This document shows positions 25,301 through 37,470 of a stretch of 64,000 bases of DNA, piece by piece. The stretch covers positions 1,950,275-2,014,274 of the forward strand of contig OZ014418.1 in assembly GCA_963965975.1 (NCBI GenBank), given 5' to 3'. The first letter of the stretch is position 1. The number at the start of each line of letters is the position of its first letter. A program made the translations under genes and the position numbers. Origin of the DNA: Xestospongia bergquistia. Its lineage: Eukaryota; Porifera; Demospongiae; Haplosclerida; Petrosiidae. The notes under the pieces are model-generated. The model did no database searches. It had not been told where the DNA came from and saw only the letters and a program-made list of their open reading frames with translations.

Positions 25301-25635
25301 TTGTGCTTAGCAGTGATGCTAGGAAAGCATGGAGAGGACTGCTCTGTAAATGTCTGATAAAAGAGGAATCTCCATCAAAATATGAACTGCAGTCCTCTAA
25401 GTCCACAAATGCAAGAGCTGATGAGCTATCCTCTTCCTATACCAAGGTAGAAACTAAATCTAAACCTGATGACTATGCCAGCCATCATGATAACATAGAA
25501 CTTGAAGAGAAAACATTAGCAGAGCAAGAAATGGAGTTATGTGTCAAAATACCACCAAACAATAAATCTAATGGAAGTAGCAATGAGAACGAATACGTTA
25601 ATGATAGTACTGACAAAGGTGGATTTCTTCTATGA
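16363..25635 (+). CDS. Gene C: adhesion GPCR, tandem duplicate of gene B, shortened tail
   Basis: Thirty exons matching B one for one, in frame to a 1757-aa product: 16363-16873, 17029-17175, 18046-18180, 18312-18482, 18541-18744, 18859-19035, 19264-19449, 19503-19682, 19732-19914, 19956-20099, 20265-20411, 20464-20576, 20892-20956, 21018-21172, 21337-21522, 21658-21767, 21904-21950, 21999-22150, 22238-22473, 22526-22708, 22884-22960, 23039-23141, 23245-23293, 23341-23654, 23709-23754, 23961-24070, 24149-24288, 24411-24673, 24801-24888, 24984-25635. Domain order is as in B: Cys-rich N-terminus, LDLR-A, three SRCR, Ig, module/HRM-like twice, GAIN, GPS ([10 protein letters not shown]) and 7TM. 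Two differences stand out. Seven residues (HILDRNK in B) are missing from the third intracellular loop. A deletion of roughly 100 bp in the tail shifts the frame, so the protein ends GGFLL instead of DDTVL. The lost ending still exists out of frame just downstream (to 25683). Confidence 0.9.
17176..18045 (+). other. Gene C intron 2, with a dispersed repeat copy
   Basis: 870 bp against 359 bp for the same intron in gene B (5736-6094). It contains the second copy (about 17490-17590) of the GACAAATGAAATTAAA repeat also found at about 15880-15985. It lies between the second Cys-rich exon and the LDLR-A exon. No ORF is supported. Confidence 0.5.
18511..18538. repeat. CT dinucleotide tract forming the polypyrimidine tract of a 58-bp intron
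   Basis: Uninterrupted CT/TC units end directly at the CTAG acceptor of SRCR1 exon b in gene C. Shorter CT tracts sit in the equivalent GAIN-region introns of B (about 11649-11665) and C (about 23000-23020). Confidence 0.85.
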
Positions 25636-26311
25636 AGATTTGAGTGATGACAATCACTCTGATAAAAATGATACTGTACTCTAACTCTCCTACTTGCCGT
25701 ATGGCATCAATCTAACAAATATATTAATACCCCTTTATTTTTGAAACAGTGCATTCATATTTTAGACCAGTCAAAGTTTATTTTGTATGACCCTATATTA
25801 ACTGCATTCATTATATTTTAAAATAATATATATATATATATATATATAATTATATTTTTATATATAAAATACACATATCAATTAAAATTTTGTGAGCTCT
25901 GTTTAAATAGCAAAAATGCCATCATCAATATTTCTCTTTTAGATCTGAATTATAAATCTACAATTTCAGGTTTATAGTTCTTAGTTGATTTCTTCATTAT
26001 TATATGGAATACTAAGTATACATAACTAGCTATATAATATCACTGACATGTGTAGTTGTTAGATAATTCCTTTTCTTTGTTATAATATGTACTCAGTCAT
26101 CAAAACTCAATGAAACAATTGTATGAAGATCAAACAAAATCTATGCTAACAACAGACTGTTGTCTTCTGCTTGCATACCGGGATGCATGTAGTGTGAATA
26201 TTCATATTTTTAGTTAAATTTTTTATATAGGTGTGGCGAAGGTGTGGCTGATATAACAGGAAGGCACTGAGTAAATTGCTTCAGCATTGTGTCTTCCTCT
26301 CTTATTCATAG
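25636..26311. other. Intergenic between gene C and the endoglycoceramidase gene
   Basis: Contains the out-of-frame remnant of the C-terminal tail of gene C (to 25683), its 3' flank, an AT dinucleotide run at about 25824-25849 and AT-rich sequence. A pyrimidine-rich acceptor (CTTATTCATAG, ending 26311) abuts the ATG of the next gene exactly, so that gene may have a 5'-UTR intron or be trans-spliced. No other gene is seen. Confidence 0.5.
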
Positions 26312-28640
26312 ATGCCACAAGAGTTTTTAGTTATTCTCCTGAACTTCCTACATTTTAGGATAACTCTGGGCTTGTTTCAGTCCGAATGCTTCAATGTGAA
26401 CACAACGACACACCATATCATCGATCAACAAGGTAGAGAACGTTTCTTTCATGGCATGAATGTAGTCGTGAAGGGACCACCATGGTTACCACGTACCGAT
26501 GCATTTCATCCAACATGGTCTTTTGTTGAGAAAGATATGGCAACATTACAGGAACTTGGACTGAATACTATCAGGTCTACTCATTGAATACATACATACT
26601 GGGAAATGAATAGATGAATTTTTTAGTATTATGCTGCTTTTCATAGATTTGGTATGATGTGGCCAGGAGCTGAACCTCAAAGAGACCAATATAATGAGAC
26701 TTATTTCAACATCGTTAAAGACATAGTCAAGAAGTAAAGATTTTTCAAATTTTCATTTCACTATTTCTCCACATTATAGAGCTGCTACATATAATATTCA
26801 TGTACTTTTGGATATGCATCAAGATGTTCTCTCAGCAAAGTTTTGTGGTGAAGGGGCACCTGACTGGGCTATTGAGACTGGAAGTTAGTTAGCACATATC
26901 TTGTCTTTCCTTAACTTTATTTATTGAAAATGAAAATTCTCCAATAGGTGCTGGACAGTTTCCTGAGCCTTGGTCAGATCCCTATATTATTGATCCAAAT
27001 ACAGGTTATCCATATAAGGAGGTATTGCTAATAAAATAGTAATGTTTATTGCTAAGAATTTGTATTAGGAATGTGCAAAAAGTGGATGGCCATCATACTA
27101 TGCAAGTGAAGCCACAAGCTCTGCTTTTCAACACATTTACAACAACACTAATGGTAAATTTGTTCCTATACATTCATTTGTCTAGTCATATATCCTAAAT
27201 CATCATCCGGTCATTACTTTTATATGTCTGTTTATCAATTAATTCACTGTATCATTTGAATTTAATTCAGGGTTATTGGATCAATTGGCTGCGTATTGGG
27301 AGAAAATAGCTAATGAGTTTAAAGACAACTCCAACATACTTGGATATGAAATCATCAATGAGCCCTGGGCTGGTAATGCATTAATTTGGAAATGACTATA
27401 TCAAATTATCTTACAGGTGACATCTATCACGACCCACTCCTCCTCTGGCCTCAAGAAGCTGACAGAAAGAATCTTGCTCATGTTTATGATGTTGTAAGTG
27501 AGATTTATTATTATAGATATATACAATGAGTATAATTTTTGATTGTTGTACAAGGTAAGTGCTGCAATATGGAAAAACGATCCCTGTCATAAGTGAGATA
27601 ATGAGACTATTATAGCTTGTCTTATATCACATATTAGTGTTTTCTTTGAGTCTGTTACATGGGATGAATGGACTGTAGGATTTCACACAGTTCCAAGTGG
27701 TTCAGGCAATGAACATCGAAGTGTTCTCTCATATCATTTTTATACTCCACCTGATGTGAGTCTTTTATTGCTAAATGTGGCTGATGTTCTACGATATTTT
27801 TTTGATCATAGATTGATCCTGATATTTCGTTTGGTTATCGAATGGTAGATTTAGAGAGATTAAAGTGTGGTGGTAAGACTTAGTTCATAGATGGTATTAG
27901 GATGCATACGATTTCTTTGTATAATATAGGTTTTTTAACAGAGTTTTCTACTACTAAAGTTTCATCACAAATGATTGCAGTAATGGATACTGCTGATAAA
28001 TATTTTCAAGTAAGTAAGCAGTTTATTATGAAACAAGTATATTCCATCTCTCTTTAGTCCTGGACAGGTTGGGATTATAAACCATACTATGATATTACTG
28101 TAAGTGTTGAAACAATCAAGAGTTAGTTTGTACATGTATTCAGGGTGATTCCTCATCATTATGGTTCAGCAATGGTACAATGAATACAGAATTAGCTGCT
28201 GTAAGTAAAACTATAGTCATATGTATTACAAACATTGAAGAATATGTCCTAATTATAATGTTAGGCTCTCAGTCGGACATATGCACAGTCTGTGGCTGGT
28301 CTGACTCACAAAATGACTTATGATCATGAATCTCAATCATTTCAACTTGTCTATTCTCTTACCAGTAGCTGTACATCAACTACAACTGAGGTACTTATAT
28401 TAATAGTAATATTCATGCATGACTACAAAGAGATGCTGAAGGGTATGCAAAGTATCTGTATTTACATTTCTGTAGATTTATTTAAATGAGGCTATGCATT
28501 ATCCTAATGGATATACTGTCTCTATTACACCAGCTACTGTGTCTTGGAACTCTCCAGCTAAGAATTATGTATCAATTATACATGATACAACAAAAGTTCC
28601 TTATGGTACAATGATTGAAGTAACAATCAGTCCCAAATGA
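26312..28640 (+). CDS. Gene D: endoglycoceramidase-like GH5 glycosidase
   Basis: Fifteen exons with short introns, in frame, 492 aa: 26312-26574, 26647-26733, 26780-26883, 26948-27021, 27069-27153, 27271-27372, 27417-27493, 27555-27592, 27638-27755, 27812-27872, 27930-28009, 28058-28099, 28144-28200, 28265-28390, 28476-28640. A hydrophobic N-terminus (LVILLNFL) suggests secretion or lysosomal delivery. Family motifs: GMNVVVKGPPWLP near the start, TIRFGMMWPGAEP, LLDMHQD, EIINEPWAG (acid/base Glu about 235), VLSYHFYTPP, and GFLTEF (nucleophile Glu about 341). The last ~100 residues resemble the C-terminal beta-sandwich of this subfamily. Known relatives release the glycan from glycosphingolipids by cutting the glucose-ceramide bond. 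That substrate is inferred here. The gene is complete and unrelated to the receptors on either side. The start is uncertain because a splice acceptor abuts the ATG. Confidence 0.92.
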
Positions 28641-28887
28641 CTCAAATTATAAGTGACAAAACGTGTGTTTTACAAATTAACAATATTTTTTTAATGCTGA
28701 TAGGTTTAAATAATCTCAGAAATGGTTCAAGCTTAAAGTTTAAGAAATGGCAAATATGACATATATAATATCACAGCCAATAATTAGGGAGCAGTATTGT
28801 AGTAACATAAAATGTATACTATCTGTAAACTAAGAACATGGTAAATAATGTATACTATATCCTCATATGATACTACATTGAGTAGAG
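28641..28887. other. Convergent gap between genes D and E
   Basis: About 250 bp shared by the 3' ends of D (+) and E (-). The half nearest E is similar to the sequence beyond the stops of F (39180-39351) and G (59650-59828), so it is probably 3' UTR of the receptor family. No canonical AATAAA is evident on either strand close to the stops. Confidence 0.5.
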
Positions 28888-31800
28888 TTAAAGTATAGTT
28901 TCATCATCATCACTGATGTCATCAAAGAAATCTAAGTCTGCTTTCTCGACATGATGGGTATGTCGAGTTGTAGAATAACGTTTTATGCGAGGTCGATTGA
29001 ATGTTTTATCTTTAGTATTGCTGTCTCCAGTGGGTTTTACTTCATGTGTAATACCACCCAGTGGTAAGGTAACATACTCATTCTCATTAGAGGGTTTCAT
29101 CTCATCTATGATGGGCAATGGTACATTGACAGACAGCCTTTTTATTTCTCGTTTTGCTAATACTTTTTCTCTAAGTTTCAAGATATCAGGAAGGTTGTCT
29201 TCCTCCTCTTCAAAAGCCACATAGTTCACATCAATCATTTCTTGTGAGAATTGCTTAGATAATGCAAATGCAGCTTCTAAATTACCTCCATTTTTGTTAG
29301 CATGCAATGCAGAACGATAATGTTTGTTTGATTTCACATTAGTGGACTTTGTTGATGAGGACTGCAGTTCATATTTTGACAGAGATTCCTCTTTTATCAG
29401 ACATTTGCAGAGCAGTCCTCTCCATTCTTCCCTGGCATCACTGCTAAGTACAACAAAAAACAAAAATATGTAGAAACCTTGAAAGGCATTAAAAAAGGTA
29501 AAAAGAAACTGATGAGAAAAAGAGACTCCAGCATTATGTCTAGTAAAAGTGAACACTGCAAACACCCATGTTAGTCCAAATAGACATATTATACCAACAG
29601 AAGATAACAATAATTTGACAGCCTCTGTTTTTGTCATACTATATTTATTTGATTTTCGTTTGTTTCTGTCCAAGATAAGTTTGATGAGTGTTCGAATGAC
29701 AAGAATGTAGATGATAAAATTAAAGATCAGCACAAGAAATATAGGAGCCAAAAAAGCACCGATGAACATAATTTGATTACTAATAAAACAACTATAAAAA
29801 GAAAGAGAACCTCTGATATCTAACATGATGTCATATGATGTAATCTACTGATAAAAACTTTTAAACTTACAATCCTGGATTGCTGGTAGAGTTTTCATAT
29901 ATGGTGATGTATAAATCAGGATTAATTCCAACTGATGTTATTACAGGCAAAAGTGGTAGGGCTATAAAGAGTAAGATACAAAAATTCCTATTATGATCAA
30001 ATAGAAGTGTGGTTGTACACATACATAGATATATATACATTACATGTGGATTATAGCTCACCCCAACAGATAATGGAAACAAGGAGAAGATATTGCCATG
30101 TAATAGTACCAAAGACAATAACTAATTTTTGAAACATCAGCACAGCTTCTGCTCCCATCCACATTATGGCTGCCAATGTAAAGTAATGAATGAGAACTCC
30201 TGTAGTTATGCAGCCAATTCTGTGACTGGTTTTATCAATACCAGCTACAAATACAATTAACATGAACATCAATGATAGACTGAGTTGTATATGGAACTTG
30301 GAGATATCTCTGTTGCGTAATTCCCTAATGAATTGACAGAGACAATAGTAATCATGTAGATCAAATATCCTTTTAGGTGTATCTATTTGACCATCAACTC
30401 ATCTATCCATACGTCTTTTTATCCTTAAGTACTTGAAGATAAGATAAGTTATGATCGTAGCAACAAGTCCTATTAAGGACAGAACCACTCCAATATATGT
30501 TATAACTTGCAGTGCTCTGTGAAGTCCTGGTGGTATTGGTGGCTGTGCAGTCCTCGCTGATATATCCTACAATAAATGAGGAAACAAAAGTATTTTTATT
30601 AGATCAAAAGTAATGTACAATGTAACATCTTACCACAAGACTGGCAAAGTTAGTCAAGTGATCACATTCACACACAACCTGATAGGGTTTGCTATCATCA
30701 GTAATTGTACGACATCCTTCAGTTGACCAGTTTCCTGCTCCATCTACCATAAAGAGTTAATTATTTCAATTACATAGAATGTTTAGACTTTTACTATTTT
30801 GATTATGCACTTATATGTTACGCTAGTATTGTGAAATGTATGACAATGTCAGTTATAATAAGCTGTCAAATATAAAACATTGACTCCTTTCTTACCTGCT
30901 GCTCCAAAATCCCAAAATACACAGACAGGATTACTGATATTCTAAAGAAAGTAAAACTTAAAATGATATTACTCTTCTAAAAAGGTTGATTACCTCTGTA
31001 GTTCCTGTAATTGGATTAGTCAGTCTTAATGTAATATTTACAGGTTCTGGTAATGTAGTTCCAAATGGTATTCCTGGTATGAGAATACTAGCTACTTGAG
31101 AACCAATAACATTACTGACATTTCCAACTGGTGCTCTACGAATTGGAAACAATGAAGCATCTCGATAAATGGTAAAAGCTAATGTAATGTTATTATCATT
31201 TAGTAAGCTGGCAATGGTTGGTGGAACAGATATACTAGATGTTTGGTTTTGTATCAAGTCAGTGTCAGAACCAACATTTAAGTTACCATTATCTAATAAA
31301 AAGATGGATGAAGTTAACTATTTGAAGTTAACTTACCTTGCGTCTGAACAACAAATGTTGTTCCATTGAATTCTTCTATTGTTTCCTACATAACAAAATA
31401 CAATAATGAGTCTCAAAACTTTTATTAACTACAATACATGAAGTAAAATACTCATACACTTACCCTTTCAGCATGAAGTACAATATCTTCAGCCTGAATA
31501 GTGATGTTAGTAAAATTTGGTTGTATAACTAGAGCTAACGTTATGTTTTCAATGATATGAATAATTCTATGTGTAGGGAGGAAATGGTGAGTGATGAGAG
31601 AGTTTAACAACGATTTATTAATTGTCAAAATAACTAACTGGTTAGCTTGAGACTGTATGACATCTTGAGGCCATTCTTCAATATCATCAATAATTTGAAA
31701 TACGTTAATGGCAACCTATTATTAGAGAACGAATGTTATGATGTTATGGTAATATTCTATTATCTGACTTTCTTTTTATAATATTACCATTTCTATCACT

Positions 31801-34800
31801 TCAAGTTCCACACTAATTGATAGATCATTAAATAGTTGTACTACTCTTGTGAGTATAGCTAATACAATTTGAAGATTTTCTTCATTCTGATCAGCTTGAT
31901 CAGTGGCATTGTTGACAATTATTGTAAGATTATTAATAATTGTTACTACATTATCAGTAGTAATATTGATCTAGAGAATATATAGTTTAAAATATTTAAC
32001 AAACAGTAACAAGTAACCTGTGACAGAGAACTATTGAGGGCTCTAAATAGCAGTGTAAGTACTGTAACACAAGAGGTGATTTCTGATGTTCCCCATGTGT
32101 TTTTACTGAGGCAAGTTCGTGTTCCTACTTCTCCACTAGGACCAAAAGGACACTCATAACTGGTTGTTATATCAACAGCAGTCTCTTGCCACACAAATTG
32201 ACCGCGATTAGTGTCTTCAATTTCACTTTCACAGAACCCACTATCTAAATTGATGTCATATAAAAATTATGACTAGTAACTAATATTAGTTGCCTATACA
32301 ATATATCTTTTAAAGAGTTATGCACAAAGTATGTTTTTTTTGATGTTGTCTGGGCTAGAGGCATTGACATGTTGTGTTGAAGTACAATTCACTCTACACT
32401 CCTCATGTAATGTGTCTATATTATTTAATCCTGCTTATAACAGATATGGTCAAATTGATCATGAAATCTTACTAGTTATAAAAATATTACTTACTTGATC
32501 TGCAGGCTGCAAAGTCAATATCTCCCCAGCCATCATCATGAGATAAGCATTTCCTTATAACATTAGAGCCTTGTTTAGAGGCACAATTTGTACTGACAGT
32601 GTTCCCTCCAAAGGCTTCAGCCCATGCATAGGTACCATATGAAGGATTTCTGGTCACCTCATAGTCACAGAACCCAGTATCTATAATACAAGGGAGACTT
32701 GTCTTTATAAATGAAAATATCCTTTTTTAGTTTCTTAGTATATACAGTCCCAATCATAAATTATATCCTCTCTATTAGGTACAGTTAAACAAATCATAAC
32801 TAATAGCTTGGTTCATGTTTTTAATACACAATTTTGTACAATTATGGTAAAAATTGCTTATGGTTAATAGAGCTAACTTTGGAACTGTCAAACATATTGA
32901 CTATAGACTTGCACTACATTAACTAAAGTACTATTGGAGTAATTTGGTAACTTATAAATGGAAATTGAACAAGAAAAGGCAAAGTTATGGAAAGATCAAC
33001 TTTAACACTAACAGACTTTAAAATTGCATTAGTTATAAAAAAAGCCTAAACATGAATCTAGAAGTAGACAACAGCTACTTAATTCAGGATTCTAATTAGT
33101 ATACCATTCTTGGTGGGGCATGTCAAACTATCACCACTACATTTTGGTGGTAATTCCCTAATCCAAGCATAGCCATAGTTGAAGGCTCCACTTAAATATA
33201 CATGTTAGAACATGTAAATTTTGTTCTAACTATATTAGAATGTTATAGGTGAAGCCATATTCCACACAGGCTTATTTGCTGATGATGGAATATAACAATG
33301 TACCTGAAGTAAATGAGTAACCAACATTTGGTATAATGAATCGTACTAATCGAAATAGGTTAACAGTTGCTTCACCAAGAGCACCAGTTGAGTTACGAGG
33401 AGGATATTCTCTAATAGTACACTGAAACCGGTCAAGCATAATTCCAACTGCTGCACCAAGACTAATGTCAAGTGGACGTCTAGTGAATAGAATGAAAGTG
33501 TCAGATAAGCATTGCTAGAATATAAAATCATAAATGAGATAAAGTGGAACATATCTGTTTGCACTGACAGGCCTATATAGGAGTTACTAGGTCCCAAAAA
33601 TCAAAGGAAAATAAAAGAAAATGATATTTACAATGCATTTCATTACAGATCAATGTTCTACTGTATAATAAAATCATAAATCTTACAATTGAACTAACTG
33701 ACAGTTCACAGTTTGTATACCACTTCTAGACAAAGGAATAGTTTGTAATACCTGTATGGAAAGATATGCTACAATTCCACTATTAGCAATTTTACTCACA
33801 GCTCCCTCAGTTAAAGCAACTTGGTAGCTCTTATCAGTAACAGATGTTAGCCTAGAGAGGATTGTAGTAGCTCTGATATAAACAACAGAAAAGTTACCAC
33901 TTGCAACTATAACAAGATATATAAAACAAAGATTTGTTAAACTAATGATACCAAACTCTTCTGTACATAAAGTGTGGTATTAAAGCTACGTGCATTTATA
34001 CACATGAAAATCAAGTGGATATCTTTTGCCAATAAAGTTACTGCTAATATTAAGTATTGTAGGATTATATTACCTTTGACATCTACCGTAATTGTTGTAT
34101 TGCGTGTTCCATTGTTGTTTCTTCCTTCACAAATGTATGTTCCAGCAATGGATTGTCTTGGAAGTATCGTGGTATTCTCATAGAAATAACTTACCAAGGC
34201 TTTACCTGCCCTGTACTGCTGAGACTCAAAAGGAGTAGAATAAAGTTGTCTAAAGCTATCCAAAGTAGTGCCTGAACTGAACACTAACTCATTGTCTCCT
34301 GTAAATGCTTGGTCTATAAAGGCATCTAGTTGAGACACTGACAGACAAAACATATGAAAAATAAAATAAAAATAAAGAAGAGCAGTGTATTAATATCCAT
34401 TACCTGGAATAACTTTGCCATTATTTAACATTTTGTACCATGTGAGAACATCATTACCAAAGACACTATCTCCCAGACATGCAATTCTAAAGAAATGTCC
34501 CTCACTGATGGAGAATGTTGAGCCGAGATTTACAGGCACACTAGGATCAGCAATGACTAATTCAGGAAGAACTATTTAAAAATTAGAGTAATCTATACCG
34601 GTTAGTGTTAAATGTTACCATCTCTACATTTGCTGTAGTCCGGTTCAGACCACCGACCACCAGGTAAACACAATCTATAAGCAGTGGCAGACCCTGTACC
34701 AAATGGTGCTCCATATTCACAGTTAGCAGTGGCATTCAGAGCAGCATTAGTCATTTTCCACAAGTAAGTACCATACAATTCAGATATGGTAGTCTCTTGT

Positions 34801-36174
34801 TGACAGGAACCTACAACTGTGAAAAACATGTACAGTTTATCTTTTAATATCAAAGATTACTTTACTCTGAGAACTATTCATTGAACACAAATTAGTAATT
34901 ATAAATGATCTAGTATCATTCTAATAAACCACAAACCTGTACATGACTGTCCATTTCCTGTATATCCAGTGTTACATGTACATGTGAAACTGCCAATAGT
35001 GTTGATACAAGCAGCATTAGTATCACAGTTATCAGTATTAGTGGAACATTCATCTATGTCTAATGAATGGATGTGCTATATTAATAAAGCTAAAATTACT
35101 ATATATTGTGCTATTAGCTACATCAGATAAAGTGTCACACTCCAAAACTATTGCATCTAATGAGATCAGAACATTCTATCTTACAATATCAAAGATTACT
35201 TTGCTTTGAATATTATTTTGCTAAACATAATACACACCAGTTGTATTCTAGCACATGTATAACTATATTACATGTACTAGATACATCACTTACTGTCTGC
35301 TGAATAAATATATACTTGTAACCTGTAACATTATAATGCTCAATACTTTTGTATTTACAGTAGTCTAATAAATGAGCTTACCACATTCAAAATTCGTGCT
35401 TTGACTAGCAGAATAGTTGGTTGGACATTGGACAACACAAGAATTGTTAAAATATACATTACAGCATTGACTAGGATTGGCTCCATAACAGCGTGTAAGA
35501 TTAGTAGCAAGACATTCATTTGGACAACCTTATATAAGAGAAAGGATGATTTATTACATCAGTATTACATATAGTTAAAGAAAAAATAATATTTAAATCA
35601 GTTCATCATAAAAAGTTTCATTTAATAATTTGATACCTAAAATCTCCTTGTTATAACCAGAGAACTTACGTTGACAGTGTCTGAGTTGATCATCATTTGA
35701 TGAATTGAGAGTGAAATTTGGATGATTTGGTATATTACATCTTGAACAGTCAGTCAGAATTGTATCATTAGTGGCTAGCAGTATAGCGTCTGACATGTTT
35801 GTTATCTTGTTATAACTATTGAATGATCCCAATTGCCAGATATGGCTCCTCTGATGAACACATATTAAATCCACTTGTGCTAATGTTGATCCATTGTTTC
35901 CAGACTCACCAGTGAAACGAACTGTGTAAGTTGCTTGACGATAGTAACCTAGAATTCTACCAACAGACAGACAGTTGATGTAGATATCTCCTATTGTTAT
36001 ATTTAGTTCAGTCTCATTGTTGGGTTGAAGGTCAGAGACATCTTCAAGTAAAGTAGTTAGTTCAGGTATGGTGACCAATGATGGACAGCCTTCTTCTTCC
36101 ACAACTTGAGCTCCACAGAGTGGATAATAAGCAGAGAGACATAGACCAAATAAAAGTGTGCTTATAAAACTCAT
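28888..36174 (-). CDS. Gene E: adhesion GPCR with one EGF, HRM-like domains and Ig
   Basis: Twenty-two exons, in frame, 1472 aa (5' to 3', minus strand): 36174-35670, 35528-35382, 35059-34937, 34810-34619, 34571-34404, 34337-34074, 33906-33800, 33751-33687, 33479-33304, 32680-32495, 32244-32018, 31970-31788, 31715-31639, 31566-31464, 31385-31337, 31292-30994, 30941-30896, 30743-30634, 30566-30433, 30324-30062, 29961-29871, 29791-28888. Order: signal peptide and Cys-rich N-terminus (to 217), calcium-binding EGF (DIDEC, to 258), HRM-like (to 322), Ig (to 466), unassigned module (to 582), two HRM-like domains (to 720), GAIN (to 957), GPS ([10 protein letters not shown], to 1009), 7TM (about 1025-1275), tail ending DDETIL, a class I PDZ-type ligand. 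The LDLR-A and SRCR exons of B and C are absent. The second module between the last two HRM-like domains has decayed. The join 32495/32244 keeps the frame because both ends are phase 1. Confidence 0.86.
32245..32494 (-). pseudogene. Decayed module exons inside an intron of gene E
   Basis: In B, C, F and G three exons sit between the two HRM-like exons. Here only 250 bp remain. About 32290-32413 still matches the third of these exons (ECRVN, TSTQ, SSPDN) but contains in-frame stops. The first two are not recognisable. I treat the stretch as intron. Confidence 0.65.
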
Positions 36175-37470
36175 ACTCTTGTGTGCACCTGTTTGCCTCC
36201 TATAAGATCAAAGACATGATGACAGTATATGGTAAGGCAGTGCCTATGTAGGGATGGCCAGAACTGCTCATGCAAATGTCCATTGAAATGCTTTAATACT
36301 AAATACATCAAATCAGTACCACTCAATTATGTAACTCTTTTTATAACAATATTTAGCTTGTTTCCTGTAATCAGTGCTACCATTTTATTATTTTCTTTAT
36401 ATTTTTTATCAGAGGTTATCATGTCTATAGAGAAATCTGGGCATCTACTATAGATGAAGTTTCTTCTTGTGCACGAGTGTGTGATGGAGGAATTATCTTC
36501 AGGAGATGGTAGGATTGAATTGTTTTTAGATTGAAGTAGTTGCACAATGAAATAGTCAACTCTTTTTAGCTCTGACTACTTTGAGAAGACTATGACAACA
36601 ACATGGTGACATTATGAGCATATGGATGATGGATCTTCCCATTAATTTCTTAGAATAAGAAAATCATGATTTTTTAATGTTTCATGAAGCTATACAGTAT
36701 TGAAAACATTGCAACCTTAAGTGAGTGGTAACAGAAGCTACAGAACTAAGAATGAAGATGCAAAACATTGTATTACAGAACATATAAAATGATGACATCG
36801 TGGATGCCAACACATCAAATTAAGGCAACCACTACATCAATTTAATTAGTAACTAAATGTTGCACAAACATTGTATAAGGTATTGAAGATAAACACTATA
36901 TAATCAATATAATAATATTGTCATAAGATTAGATGGTAAATATGAACAAACAAGTGGACAATGCATGGATAACATGCAGATGGACTGATGATGCACATCA
37001 GTGGATGGGATAATAAAAGAGTAAAAGGAGGAGTGTATGACTGATGTATATATAGAAGGATGGATAGATTGTGGGTTAAAGTGTCTCAGTCTGCATGCAC
37101 ATTAATGTTTGTATATGATTGATGTGTAATGTAAGAGTGGATTAATGTATGGATGGATGGAGGACAAATAGATTAATGAATGAGTGGTATAAATTAAATT
37201 GTGAATGGATGAATGAAAGAATAGTTACACAATTTATAGAAATACTTACTGATATATTCTGTTTAAAATCAGAACTTGTGATTTCTACAATCCTATCCAA
37301 AACATTAAAACACACTATATATGATGATATAATCTATGACAAATTCTACTATAAATTTACCTGAAGATTCTTGGAAATATTGTCAAATGGCACACTTCAG
37401 TAAACCTTCTCTTTAAGAGGAAAGTAATAAAATTCTTGTAACATGTACTGTCTACTTATATTCTCTAACA
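36175..37470. other. Intergenic upstream of gene E
   Basis: 5' flank of gene E on the minus strand. The part nearest the ATG matches the sequence upstream of F (57600-57720), including GCACCTGTTT and an AGGGATGG stretch. The rest is AT-rich with short degenerate GGATGGATGAATG-like motifs at about 36960-37220. No gene is supported. Confidence 0.5.

Noticed and set aside
28985-29224. Plus-strand open frame opposite the tail of gene E, and a similar one at 59941-60177
   Set aside because: Shadow frames of the conserved tail exons. They have no homology of their own and no splice context.
37149-37364. 71-codon plus-strand open frame in the spacer
   Set aside because: Low-complexity GGATGGATGAATG-type sequence, no known motif and no paralogous copy.
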